A DNA stretch of 64,000 bases. Source: Emticicia sp965283955 (GTDB lineage Bacteria > Bacteroidota > Bacteroidia > Cytophagales > Spirosomataceae). The notes under the pieces are model-generated. The model saw nothing but the letters and a program-made list of their open reading frames with translations, was not told the origin of the DNA and ran no database searches. Position numbers and translations under genes: made by a program. Shown piece by piece: positions 36,318 to 45,305 of the stretch. Where the stretch lies: positions 3,162,001-3,226,000 of the forward strand of contig CBDIQW010000001.1 in assembly GCA_965283955.1 (NCBI GenBank). Reading direction: 5' to 3'. Numbering within the stretch: position 1 is the first letter of the stretch; each line of letters begins with the position of its first letter.

Positions 36318-37616
36318 ATGACTTTCAACCCTAAAGCTGTCATCGATAAAAATCCGATGACAGCCCTGCAATATTCTACCATTTTCATTTGTTTTCTGAT
36401 GAATATGCTCGATGGTATGGATGTACTGGTAATTTCATATACCGCTCCCGCCATTGCTAAAGCTTGGGACATTTCTCCGCAGGCTTTGGGTACAGTTTTT
36501 AGTGCTGGTTTATTCGGGATGACCATAGGAACGCTTTTTTTAGCTCCTTTTGCCGATAAAATTGGCCGAAAAGCCATTATTCTTATCAGTGGTATTATTA
36601 TGGGTGTTTGTATTTATCTGACATCCTATGCTACTTCAATCACTGATTTATTGATTTATCGTTTTATTAGCGGACTTGGCATTGGTAGTATGTTGGCCAG
36701 CACGGCTTCGCTTGCTTCCGAATATACACCCAACAAAACCCGTGATTTTTGGGTAAGTTTTGTTATTTCGGGCTATCCGATTGGGGCTGTAGTAGCAGGT
36801 TTGGTAGCTGCAAAAGTTATCCCGACCGATGGTTGGCAACAAATGTTTCGTATTGCGGGCATTGCTTCCATGTTTTCTGTGCCATTGATTTTGTTTTTTC
36901 TTTCGGAATCAATTGATTTTTATCTACGCACCCAACCAACCAATGCTCTCGAAAAACTGAATAAGATTTTAACCAAAATGAATATTCAGCCTTTAGAATC
37001 TTTGCCAAAAATCGAAAAAATAAAGTCAAAATTACCCGTTGACCAATTACTCAAAACCGACTTCAAAAAGCCAACACTTCAACTTTGGGTGGCCTTATTT
37101 ATGGCTTTTGCTGCTTTGTATTTCTTAACAAGCTGGATTCCAAAACTCGCAAAAGATGCAGGACTTTCGATGGAATTGGCCATTTATGCAGGAACAGTCT
37201 TTAATATTGGTGCTTTTTTCGGAATCATCACACAAGGATATTTTTCGAGTAAATATGGCCTAAAGAAAACGTTGGGCGTAATCTTGGTGCTGACTGGCGT
37301 TTTGATGGCATCGTTCGGGCTTTTTGTTGGTTCGGATGTTATCCTGCTTATTCTGGCATTATTGGGTTTTGGTATTCAAGGTGGTTTTGTGGGATTGTAC
37401 GCACTTTCTGCCAGATTATACCCAACTGAATTTCGCACAACGGGCGTGGGCTGGGCAATGGGAGCGGGGCGTTTGGGTGGAATTGTTGGCCCAATGATTG
37501 GTGGGCTATTGATAGGGGCAGGTTTAGGAATCGCCACGAATTTCTTGATTTTTGCCATTCCAGCAGCACTTTCGGGTATTATTACTTCAAGAATTGATTC
37601 TAAAGAAATAAGTTAA
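36318..37616 (+). CDS. MFS transporter, aromatic acid:H+ symporter (AAHS) family
   Basis: 432 residues with about twelve membrane helices. The first helix has DGMDVLVISYTAPAIAKAW, with the acidic pair seen in PcaK/BenK-type AAHS transporters. The loop 2-3 motif is FADKIGRKAIILISG and the second-half equivalent is FSSKYGLKKTLG. It would take up aromatic acids such as 4-hydroxybenzoate, protocatechuate or hydroxycinnamates across the inner membrane, driven by protons. It is the only uptake gene in the island. Confidence 0.88.
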   Translation: MTFNPKAVIDKNPMTALQYSTIFICFLMNMLDGMDVLVISYTAPAIAKAWDISPQALGTVFSAGLFGMTIGTLFLAPFADKIGRKAIILISGIIMGVCIYLTSYATSITDLLIYRFISGLGIGSMLASTASLASEYTPNKTRDFWVSFVISGYPIGAVVAGLVAAKVIPTDGWQQMFRIAGIASMFSVPLILFFLSESIDFYLRTQPTNALEKLNKILTKMNIQPLESLPKIEKIKSKLPVDQLLKTDFKKPTLQLWVALFMAFAALYFLTSWIPKLAKDAGLSMELAIYAGTVFNIGAFFGIITQGYFSSKYGLKKTLGVILVLTGVLMASFGLFVGSDVILLILALLGFGIQGGFVGLYALSARLYPTEFRTTGVGWAMGAGRLGGIVGPMIGGLLIGAGLGIATNFLIFAIPAALSGIITSRIDSKEIS

Positions 37617-37651
37617 AAGATGAAACCTATTTTATGAGATTCAAAAAGTAG

Positions 37652-37685
37652 TTCATTGCCGTCTGCTTTAGCTGACGGTAATGAA
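37652..37685. repeat. Hairpin, TTCATTGCCGTC words, between transporter and MetE-like gene
   Basis: Arms 37652-37667 and 37670-37685 pair with one G-T wobble and one mismatch around the core GCTTTAGC. There is no T-run. Confidence 0.55.
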
Positions 37686-37727
37686 TAAGAAAATATTTGC
37701 ATTAAATTTTTTAAATAATTACATAAA

Positions 37728-38831
37728 ATGTCAAATTTCAGAGCCGACCACGTGGGTAGTTTGCTACGCACACCAGCAGTAAAAGAAAATCGTTTGAAGT
37801 GGAAAAAAGGAGAAATTTCTGCAGAAGAACTAAGAGCAATTGAAGATGCAGGAATTGCCGAAACCGTAAAACATTTAGAAGCAACTGGTATGAAAGCCAT
37901 CACCGACGGAGAGTTTCGTCGTGATTATTTTCACCTTGATTTCTTGAAAGAATTGGCAGGTGTAAGCGTAACAGGTGGTATCGAAGCTAACCCAAATGCC
38001 AAAGCTGCCGAAGATGGTTTTACACCACCCGTTTTGAGCGTAACGGGTAAACTCAAGCACGTAAAAGACATTCAAGTAGCCGATTTTAATTATCTGAAAA
38101 CGGTTGTCACTCAAACACCCAAAGTTTCGATTCCTTCACCAACCATGATTCACTTTCGTGGTGGCCGTAAATCAATTGATATAAATTCGTACCCTGATAT
38201 GGACGAATTCTTTGCTGATTTAGCTGCCGCTTACCGTGAAGAAATCGCTCATTTGTATGAGGCAGGTTTGCGTTATTTGCAGCTTGACGATACCAATTTG
38301 GCGTATCTCTGCGACCCTAAAATGCGTGCAGCTGCTCAAGCAAGAGGCGAAGACCCGAACGAATTACCTCGCACGTATGCAGCTCTTATCAACTCGGTAA
38401 TTGATAATCGCCCAGCCGATTTGACGGTGGGTATTCACCTTTGCCGTGGAAATTACCGCAGCACGTGGTTTGCTGAAGGTGGCTATGAGCCAGTAGCTGA
38501 AATTCTTTTCAACGAAATTAATGTTGACCGTTATTTATTGGAATACGACGACGAACGTTCAGGCGATTTTGCTCCGCTTCGTTTTGTGCCAACTAATAAA
38601 AAAGTAGTTTTGGGAATCATTTCATCGAAAAAACGAGAACTCGAAAACATTGATGACCTCTGCAAACGTATCGACGAAGCGGCTCAATATGCCCCAATCG
38701 AAAACCTTTGTGTGAGTCCGCAATGTGGATTTTCGTCAACCCACCACGGTAATGACATGAGTCACGACGACCAATGGCGTAAGCTTGATTTGACAGTAAA
38801 TACCGCCCTAAAAGTTTGGGGAGAAGCATAA
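37728..38831 (+). CDS. MetE C-terminal-like methyltransferase family protein
   Basis: 367 residues corresponding to the catalytic half of cobalamin-independent methionine synthase (YxjG/YxjH-like). Zinc ligands seem conserved: His237 and Cys239 (IHLCRGN), Glu272 (LLEYDDE) and Cys333 (PQCGFSS). An N-terminal FRADHVGSLLRTP is the family substrate block. Stand-alone versions are thought to move methyl groups from a donor to homocysteine or a similar thiol. In an island for methoxylated-looking aromatics, and without a vanillate demethylase in view, a role in methyl recycling is possible but unproven. Confidence 0.8.
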   Translation: MSNFRADHVGSLLRTPAVKENRLKWKKGEISAEELRAIEDAGIAETVKHLEATGMKAITDGEFRRDYFHLDFLKELAGVSVTGGIEANPNAKAAEDGFTPPVLSVTGKLKHVKDIQVADFNYLKTVVTQTPKVSIPSPTMIHFRGGRKSIDINSYPDMDEFFADLAAAYREEIAHLYEAGLRYLQLDDTNLAYLCDPKMRAAAQARGEDPNELPRTYAALINSVIDNRPADLTVGIHLCRGNYRSTWFAEGGYEPVAEILFNEINVDRYLLEYDDERSGDFAPLRFVPTNKKVVLGIISSKKRELENIDDLCKRIDEAAQYAPIENLCVSPQCGFSSTHHGNDMSHDDQWRKLDLTVNTALKVWGEA

Positions 38832-38835
38832 AACT

Positions 38836-38890
38836 GTGGGTCGAACCGAGCGTCACCGCCGACGCTCGGTCGTCTCCAGAGTTCGACCAC
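38836..38890. repeat. Compound palindrome (hairpin inside an inverted repeat)
   Basis: An inner 10-bp perfect stem (ACCGAGCGTC/GACGCTCGGT, 38845-38870) lies inside outer arms GTGGGTCGAAC (38836-38846) and GTTCGACCAC (38881-38890). It is much more GC-rich than its surroundings and sits between two co-directional genes. Confidence 0.7.
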
Positions 38891-38932
38891 GTACTAACCT
38901 ATTATTATAAAAACTTACTTTATATATTCACC

Positions 38933-40047
38933 ATGAAAAAAATACTAATCCTGTTTTTACTAACGTACGCAAGTTTCGCCCAAAATACCGCCAAAATTGA
39001 CACGGGTAGCATCAATGGAGCGAAATATCGAATTCTTTTTCCCGAAAACTGGAAAGGAAAATTGGTGATGTATGCACACGGGTATGAATTTATGGGGTCG
39101 AAACCTGCACAAAGTCAGAACCCTGATTTTCCGAAGCGAATGACACCATTTTTGGAAAGAGGGTTTGCCGTGGCGGCCTCAGATTATGCGTTTCAAGGTT
39201 TGGCTTTGGCACAAGGAGTTGATGATACAGAAGCGTTGCGACAATACTTTGTAAAAAATACGGTCAACCCGATTCTACGTTCATGACTGGTCATTCGATG
39301 GGTGGGGGAATAACGCTGGCTACACTCGAAAACTACGGACAAAATTATAATGCAGGTTTTCCGATGTGTCCATTGGCAGGGCGTGTTTATCTGCAAACCC
39401 GCAAGGAGTTCGACTTATTTGCCACTTTTAATGGGCTTTTTCCTGGTATTGCCACTTCGCTACATGATATTTTTGATATGTCGAAACCCAAAGAACCTAC
39501 TTCGATGCAAGCGGGTTTTCGTAAAGCTGTTTTGATGAAAAAAGCAATCTATGCGAAAGATTCCTTACTCGCCGTTGAATTTGCCAAACATTTTGATTTA
39601 AAACCTGATGATTTAGCTTTTTCTTTAGTTTTTGGAGAAGGTGTTTTGCGTGATATTGCTCAGAAAGCAGGCGGAAATCCTTATGACAATACCAATACGG
39701 TTTATGGTAGATTTCCGAATAGTCTTTTGGTAAACCAAAAAGCCGAAAGATTGGCCGCAACGGTTAGTCAGAATGCGTTATTTGATAAATATGACCGAAC
39801 AGGTATCATTGATAAACCAACGTTGGCTTTACATACGATTTACGACCAACTGATTCCTGCTGATATGGCCATTGTGAGCTACGAAAATTTGCTTCAAAAA
39901 CAGGGAAAACAACAATATTTTAGCGTAAAATACACAAATGGGCAAGGGCATTGTAACTTTACTAACGAACAAACGGGTAAAGCGTTTGATGAACTAAGAA
40001 ATTGGACAAAAACTGGACAAAAAGCAAAAGCTGGTTTTATGGAATAG
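38933..40047 (+). CDS. Secreted alpha/beta hydrolase, esterase candidate (frameshift)
   Basis: Signal peptide MKKILILFLLTYASFAQ at 1-17. GKLVMYAHGYEFMG gives the strand-3 HG motif, and FMTGHSMGGG carries the nucleophilic serine. The frame breaks in the A6 run 39253-39258; one more A gives YFVKKYGQPDSTFMTGHSMGG without loss. The corrected length is about 371 residues. Late in the protein TIYDQLIPADMA and GQGHCNF are candidate positions of the catalytic Asp and His. Its place in the island suggests release of hydroxycinnamates from esters (feruloyl-esterase-like), which is inference only. A strong terminator follows. Confidence 0.78.
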
Positions 40048-40103
40048 CATTTGATATACTCGTAAATTCTTAAAACACTTGCATAAATTTCTACTTAGAA
40101 AAT

Positions 40104-40125
40104 GGCGGCTTCGGTCGCCTTTTTT
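40104..40125 (+). terminator. Rho-independent terminator after the esterase gene
   Basis: GGCGGC and GGTCGCC close on a TTCG tetraloop (stem 40104-40119, one G-T pair) and are followed by T6. It separates the first half of the island from the convergent AraC gene. Confidence 0.85.
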
Positions 40126-40126
40126 A

Positions 40127-41005
40127 TTATATTTTCTTAAACTCACTTGGTGAAACCCCCGTTTGCTTCTTGAAAAGGCGTGTAAAATAAGCAGGGTCTT
40201 TAAAATTGAGTAAATACGAAACCTCCGAAATCGAATAATTGGTATTGAGCAAATACTTTTTTGCTTCGGCAATTAGGTAATCTTGCACAATCTGCAAAGC
40301 CGACTTTTGCACCAACGCATTGCAGATTCGGTTGAGATGAACGGTTGTGATATTCAATTCTTTGGCGTATTCGCTGATAGATTTTGTTTCTTGTATCGTT
40401 CGTTTTATGTGCTTCTGAAAAGCTTGAAAATACATCAAAGTACGGTTATCAGATGCCGAAATGGTGTTTTTAAGGGAAAAACTAAAACGATAAATGTTAA
40501 TAAAAAACAACGTAAACAACGACTGAACAACGGTTTGTTTTTCCAGATTTTCCTCATATAATTCTTTCAAAATCAGACCTTTATAATTTTTTATTTGCTC
40601 AAAAACACTCGGGTCATTATCAAACCGTAGGTATTTCAAATGATTGAGATCGAGCAGAATTTTGGGCGAATTTTTGAAAAGCGTTTCCAGAAAATTTTCC
40701 GAAAAAGTCAATACTTCACCTACGATACTCGGCTCGAAAGCAAAACCGTGTAGAGTATTGGTTGGAATCAAAATCAAACAAGGGCCTTCGATAGCAACTT
40801 CATTTTGCTCCGAAATCAGAACCCCACTTCCCGACTCAATCATAAAAATCTGACATAAATCGGTGTGCAGATGCTCGTTTATTTCCCAATCATACATTTT
40901 ACTCCGCACTTCGAGCGACTCATGATGAATAAAATCGGGCAAAAGCGGATAATGATTATCGCCATAAAGCCCTTTGAAATTGATAATCTGATTGTAATTA
41001 CTCAT
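40127..41005 (-). CDS. AraC-family regulator divergent from the pca genes
   Basis: 292 residues. A cupin domain (about 30-120, with HLHTDLCQIFMIESGSG and LILIPTNTLHGF) is followed by a C-terminal AraC double helix-turn-helix (SISEYAKELNITTVHLNRICN and SISEVSYLLNFKDPAYFTRLFKKQTGVSPSEFKK). The layout is that of PobC/PobR-type AraC regulators that answer to 4-hydroxybenzoate. It is transcribed away from pcaH across a 324-base gap, the classic position for a local activator. The effector is inferred from context. Confidence 0.87.
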   Translation of the reverse strand: MSNYNQIINFKGLYGDNHYPLLPDFIHHESLEVRSKMYDWEINEHLHTDLCQIFMIESGSGVLISEQNEVAIEGPCLILIPTNTLHGFAFEPSIVGEVLTFSENFLETLFKNSPKILLDLNHLKYLRFDNDPSVFEQIKNYKGLILKELYEENLEKQTVVQSLFTLFFINIYRFSFSLKNTISASDNRTLMYFQAFQKHIKRTIQETKSISEYAKELNITTVHLNRICNALVQKSALQIVQDYLIAEAKKYLLNTNYSISEVSYLLNFKDPAYFTRLFKKQTGVSPSEFKKI

Positions 41006-41329
41006 GTTTAGTTTTTACAATTATTATTTCATTTATTGATTCAGGATTTTGCCATAAAATTTTTATTTTAGCAACTTTTGTTTTAAATATATGTGATTTT
41101 TATGACATTTAAAATTAAAATTTCATCGTAAATTATAATAATCGCCTTCCTTTTTATAGTTTGTTGATAATCGGTCATTTATTCGTAATTCGTAAATCGA
41201 ATGATTCATCAATTGCCTTTATGTTTAAATTGTACAAGTCTTATTTTGATTAATCCAAGATTAAGTTTGATAATTAGAATACTTTTGTAGTGTAAAAATG
41301 GCTATTCAATACCTCTAATTCTCAACCAA
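41006..41329. other. Divergent intergenic region, AraC gene / pcaH
   Basis: 324 bases without a gene, strongly AT-rich. It holds ATTCGTAATTCGTAAAT words near 41183 (single arm) and a -7-like box at 41280-41287. AraC binding sites are expected here, but I cannot identify a convincing direct repeat. Confidence 0.5.
41280..41287 (+). promoter_or_regulatory. Possible pcaH -7 box
   Basis: TACTTTTG fits TAnnTTTG and lies 42 bases before the pcaH start. The upstream TTTG is not at the normal distance, which would be consistent with activator dependence. Confidence 0.35.
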
Positions 41330-42037
41330 ATGAGCAATATCATTTATAATCAATTTGACCGTGAAGTACATCCGCCGTACTTATCTCCAGAATACAAATC
41401 AACCATTCTGCGAGCTCCAACTAAGCCTTTGGTAATTCTGAAACAATCGCTTTCTGAGCTTACTGGTCCAGTTTTTGGAGATTTTAATTTAGGTGAATTC
41501 GACCATGACCTTACCAAAAATTCTATAAAAAATGGTGAGCCTTTGGGCGAAAGAATTGTAGTTCACGGCAAGGTTATGAATGAAAACGGACAGCCAATAC
41601 CAAACACTTTGATTGAAATTTGGCAAGCTAACTCATGCGGCCGCTATGTGCATAAAGTTGACCAACATGATGCTCCACTCGACCCGAATTTTTTAGGTGC
41701 AGGGCGTTGCATGACCGATAAAGACGGAAATTATAAATTTTATACCATCAAACCTGGTGCTTATCCGTGGGGAAACCACTACAACGCTTGGCGACCGAAT
41801 CATATACACTTTTCGTTGTTTGGGGCAAATATTACCAATCGTTTGGTGACACAAATGTATTTTCCTGGCGACCCGCTCTTGCAACATGACCCAATTTTCT
41901 TGGGAGTTCCACCAAAAGGCCGTGAATTATTAATCTCAAAATTCGATTTAGATGCCACCGAGCCAAACTTTGCTCTCGGCTACCGCTTCGATTTTGTATT
42001 AAGAGGCCACAATGCAACACCTTTTGAAAATTTATAA
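41330..42037 (+). CDS. pcaH: Protocatechuate 3,4-dioxygenase beta subunit
   Basis: 235 residues. The iron ligands of intradiol dioxygenases are visible: Tyr106 (CGRYVH), Tyr145 (GAYPWGN), His158 and His160 (RPNHIHFS). It forms the iron-bearing subunit that opens protocatechuate between the two hydroxyls to 3-carboxy-cis,cis-muconate. The N-terminal extension typical of the beta chain (HPPYLSPEYKSTILRAP) is present. It starts the second half of the island and is followed by pcaG across a word palindrome. Confidence 0.96.
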   Translation: MSNIIYNQFDREVHPPYLSPEYKSTILRAPTKPLVILKQSLSELTGPVFGDFNLGEFDHDLTKNSIKNGEPLGERIVVHGKVMNENGQPIPNTLIEIWQANSCGRYVHKVDQHDAPLDPNFLGAGRCMTDKDGNYKFYTIKPGAYPWGNHYNAWRPNHIHFSLFGANITNRLVTQMYFPGDPLLQHDPIFLGVPPKGRELLISKFDLDATEPNFALGYRFDFVLRGHNATPFENL

Positions 42038-42042
42038 TAATA

Positions 42043-42084
42043 AATGACGTAATACGAAGTATATAAAATTCGTAAATCGTCATT
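42043..42084. repeat. Gene-border palindrome between pcaH and pcaG
   Basis: Arms 42043-42059 and 42068-42084, 17 bases each, are inverted AATGACGATTTACGAAT-type copies with an 8-base loop. Further ATTCGTAAATCG words run up to the pcaG start. Confidence 0.7.
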
Positions 42085-42102
42085 CGTAAATCGTAAATCA
42101 AA

Positions 42103-42630
42103 ATGAAACAAACTCCCTCTCAAACAGTAGGCCCATACTTTGCTTATGGACTTACACCCGAGCAATATTTATATGATTTTAAACAATTGGTTGGTAATCA
42201 GATGGTTAGTTCAATCGAACACACTGAAGCTATCACGATTACAGGAAAGGTTTTCGATGGCAATGGCGAGGTGATTCCTGATGCCATGATTGAAATTTGG
42301 CAAAATGATGGCGAAAATCAACTTTTCGGGCGTTTCGGCACGGGAACTGATGCTCAGAATCGCTTTCTTTTTAGCACGATTAAGCCAAAATCAATTGATG
42401 GGCAAGCTCCGTATCTTTCAGTAATTGTTTTTATGCGTGGGCAGCTGATACATTCTTATACACGTATTTATTTTTCTGACGAGGCTGAACTCAATGCAAC
42501 TGACCAAGTGCTAAATGCTGTTTCTGTCGATAGAAAAAATACATTGATTGCTGAGAAACAAGGCAATCAATTGTATGAGTTCAATATCAATATGCAAGGC
42601 GAAAACGAAACTGTGTTTTTTGAAGTATAG
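42103..42630 (+). CDS. pcaG: Protocatechuate 3,4-dioxygenase alpha subunit
   Basis: 175 residues. The opening PSQTVGPYFAYGL and the block GEVIPDAMIEIWQNDGENQLFGRF are typical of the alpha chain, which builds the active site together with the beta chain but lacks the full set of iron ligands. It is somewhat shorter than the usual 195-200 residues. It is co-directional with pcaH and pcaB, separated from both by ACGAATT palindromes, so hairpins stand between all three coding regions. Confidence 0.93.
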   Translation: MKQTPSQTVGPYFAYGLTPEQYLYDFKQLVGNQMVSSIEHTEAITITGKVFDGNGEVIPDAMIEIWQNDGENQLFGRFGTGTDAQNRFLFSTIKPKSIDGQAPYLSVIVFMRGQLIHSYTRIYFSDEAELNATDQVLNAVSVDRKNTLIAEKQGNQLYEFNINMQGENETVFFEV

Positions 42631-42649
42631 GGAATAATTACGATTTAAG

Positions 42650-42716
42650 AATGACGAAGTACGAATTTCTTACTTATCATTTTTAACTCGTAATTCGTAA
42701 CTCATCATTCGTCATT
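42650..42716. repeat. Gene-border palindrome between pcaG and pcaB
   Basis: The left arm AATGACGAAGTACGAATT (42650-42667) is matched by a longer inverted tract of AATTCGTAACTC and ATTCGTCATT words at 42692-42716. It ends four bases before pcaB. Confidence 0.7.
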
Positions 42717-42720
42717 AAAA

Positions 42721-44025
42721 ATGTCTTTATACTCCGAATATTTTTATTCCAAAGTCATCAACGAGCTGTTTTCTGATAAGCAGACAATTGCTCAAATGCT
42801 GCGTTTTGAGGGAGCTTTGGCAATTGCTCAAGCTGAAAATGGTATTATTCCGCCCCAAGCTGCCCAAATCATCGAAAGTTGTTGTCAGGCAGATTTTATA
42901 GATATTAATAAACTCAAATCAGAGATAAAATTGGGTGGAAATGCTGCTATTCCGTTGGTGAAGCAATTGACCCGAATCGTTAAAAATAATGATGTAGAGG
43001 CATCGAAATACGTACATTTAGGAGCAACCAGCCAAGATGTGGTAGATACAGCTACGGTTTTACAGATGCAGGAATATTGCTACTGGCTAAATGATAAATT
43101 AACGGAATTATCAGAATTATTGGTAGAAATTACAAAAAAGCACCGTGGTACATTGATGATTGGTCGGACGCTTCTCCAACAAGCTCGCCCAATTACATTC
43201 GGACTCAAAACTTCGGGTTGGTTACAAAGCATTGAGCGAAGCAAAGAGCGAATGAAAAGTACACAAAAACGAGTTTTGGTCATTCAACTGGGCGGAGCGG
43301 TTGGTAGTGGAAATGCTAATTTACCGAAAGAAGTTCAGCAAAGTATCTCTGAAATTTTAGACCTAAAGCCGTCTTTTTCGTGGCAGTCGAATCGAGATAA
43401 TTTAGTGGAAGCGGCATCTATTTTCGGAATCCTGAATCAATCGCTCGGAAAAATTGCCAAAGACGTATCGCTGATGATGCAAACCGAAGTTGGTGAAGTA
43501 TTTGAAGGAGCGGGTGAGGGCAAGGGTGGTTCCAGCACTATGCCTCACAAGCGAAATCCCGTTACTTGTGCGGCAATTTTAGCCAATGCCAACCGAATTC
43601 CGAATTTGGTAGCCACCTTACTGGCTTCGATGCCTCAAGAGCATGAACGTTCGGCAGGGCTATGGCATTCTGAATGGGAAGTTTTGACCGAAATAATGTT
43701 GCTTACCGCAGGAAGTATTGAAAAAGCTATCGAATTGATTTCGGGTTTAGAAGTGGATGAAAAAAGAATGCTTCAAAACCTTGAATTGACCAAAGGGTTG
43801 ATTTATGCAGAAAATGTCTCGCTGGCACTGGCCACAAAAATAGGTAAAATTAACGCCCACGAATTAGTCGAAAAGGCCTGTAAATCAGCTATTTCTCAAC
43901 AAAAGCATTTAAAAGAAGTGTTGGAAGAAATGAAAGTGGATTTACCAAATTTAGAAGAACTATTCAAAGCCGAAAACTCGATTGGAAATAGTTTGGAGAT
44001 AATTGATGAGATTTTGAAAAAATGA
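42721..44025 (+). CDS. pcaB: 3-carboxy-cis,cis-muconate cycloisomerase
   Basis: 434 residues, fumarase/aspartase superfamily. GATSQD at 101-106 and the signature GSSTMPHKRNP at 270-280 are intact. It lactonises 3-carboxymuconate to 4-carboxymuconolactone, the step after PcaGH. The length agrees with full PcaB. The TGA stop lies inside the word AATGACGAAT of the downstream palindrome, so the repeat supplies the end of the coding region. Confidence 0.95.
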   Translation: MSLYSEYFYSKVINELFSDKQTIAQMLRFEGALAIAQAENGIIPPQAAQIIESCCQADFIDINKLKSEIKLGGNAAIPLVKQLTRIVKNNDVEASKYVHLGATSQDVVDTATVLQMQEYCYWLNDKLTELSELLVEITKKHRGTLMIGRTLLQQARPITFGLKTSGWLQSIERSKERMKSTQKRVLVIQLGGAVGSGNANLPKEVQQSISEILDLKPSFSWQSNRDNLVEAASIFGILNQSLGKIAKDVSLMMQTEVGEVFEGAGEGKGGSSTMPHKRNPVTCAAILANANRIPNLVATLLASMPQEHERSAGLWHSEWEVLTEIMLLTAGSIEKAIELISGLEVDEKRMLQNLELTKGLIYAENVSLALATKIGKINAHELVEKACKSAISQQKHLKEVLEEMKVDLPNLEELFKAENSIGNSLEIIDEILKK

Positions 44026-44026
44026 C

Positions 44027-44077
44027 GAATGACGATTTACGAATTTCGAATGGTACATTATTCGTAAATCGTCATTC
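44027..44077. repeat. Perfect 18-bp gene-border palindrome between pcaB and pcaDC
   Basis: GAATGACGATTTACGAAT at 44027-44044 and its exact reverse complement at 44060-44077 have a 15-base loop. A further overlapping ATGACGAATGACG word covers the pcaB stop. Confidence 0.82.
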
Positions 44078-44100
44078 AAAAATCGTAATTTTAAAATACT

Positions 44101-45247
44101 ATGCACTATAAAATACAAGGTACACCAAATAGCCCAGTCCTAATTTTCTCCAACTCATTAGGTTCTGAAATGCTGATGTGGGATGAACTAATACCCTATT
44201 TACTACCCTATTTCAGAGTTTTGCAATATGATACTCGTGGACATGGAGGTTCAAAGAATAATATCAGTAGAGATGCATATACAATCGACCTTTTAGGCAA
44301 TGATGTAATCAATCTAATGGACGAACTAAACATCGAAACGGCTTATTATTGCGGGCTTTCGATGGGTGGTTTGATTGGTCAATATTTGGGTATAAACCAC
44401 CCAAATCGTTTCAAAAAGATAGTTTTAAGCAATACAGGAGCAAAAATCGGAAATGATGAACGTTGGAATGGTAGAATCGAAACCATTTCAAAAAATGGTA
44501 TGCAAGCAATCGTCGAAGACACAATGGAGCGTTGGTTTACCGAAGATTTCAGAAAGCAAAATCCACAAAAAGTATCCGAAACACATGCCATGTTTTTGCG
44601 TAGCGATGTGCAAGGATATTCAAACTGCTGTTGTGCTATTCGTGATGCTGATTTCAGAAATCAACTACAAAATTTGAGTGTTGAAACTTTAGTTATCACG
44701 GGCGATGAAGACCCCGTTACGAATGTCCAACAAGCAGAGTTTTTGGTGCAAAGTATTCCGAATGCTCAATTGAAAGTGCTTCATGCTCGTCACTTAGCAG
44801 CTACTGAACTGCCAAAAGAATACGCCCAAGTATTAATAGATTTTTTCGTAGGTGAATCTACTTTTGATAAGGGAATGCACGTGCGTCGAAGTGTTTTGGG
44901 AAGCACTCACGTTGACCGTGCAAATAGCAAAATAAATGAGTTTAATGCTGATTTTCAGTCGCTTATCACGAATTATGCGTGGGGTGAAGTCTGGACTCGT
45001 CCAAATCTTTCCAAACATAATAGAAGTCTGATTACAATGGCAATGCTGATTGGCACTAAACCGACGAATCACGACTTTGGGATGAATCGTGAGAGCCGCT
45101 TTTAATAATGGTGTAACGGTGGCAGAAATTAAAGAAGTAATCATGCAATCGGCTTTGTATTGTGGCCTGCCAGCTGCCAACGAAGCCATTCATGCAGCCG
45201 AAGAAGTATTTAAAGAAAGCCCCCTAACCCCCGATGGGGGAATTTAA
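44101..45247 (+). CDS. pcaD: Fused 3-oxoadipate enol-lactonase / 4-carboxymuconolactone decarboxylase (frameshift)
   Basis: The N-terminal alpha/beta hydrolase (about 1-255) has GLSMGG with nucleophile Ser87 and TGDEDPVT as the Asp site (PcaD). From about 258 a carboxymuconolactone decarboxylase domain follows (MHVRRSVLGSTHVDRA, NAYAWGEVWTRP-like YAWGEVWTRPNLS; PcaC). Such PcaL fusions are known in other bacteria. The frame breaks near 45083-45089 by one surplus base and resumes as VRAAFNNGVTVAEIKEVIMQSALYCGLPAANEAIHAAEE. The last residues SPLTPDGGI are encoded by a GC-rich border element. It catalyses two consecutive steps to 3-oxoadipate. Confidence 0.92.
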
Positions 45248-45305
45248 AAAATTAAATCGTATGAAAGATAAAGAAAAAAAAGCCCCTACTGGGGGTTTGG
45301 GGGCT
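45218..45305. repeat. Paired GC-rich border elements between pcaDC and pobA
   Basis: AGCCCCCTAACCCCCGATGG from 45218 (to 45240) and the inverted partner GCCCCTACTGGGGGTTTGGG from 45282 (to 45305) bracket a 41-base spacer. Both arms are translated: the left as the PcaDC tail, the right as a head of PobA. Confidence 0.78.
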
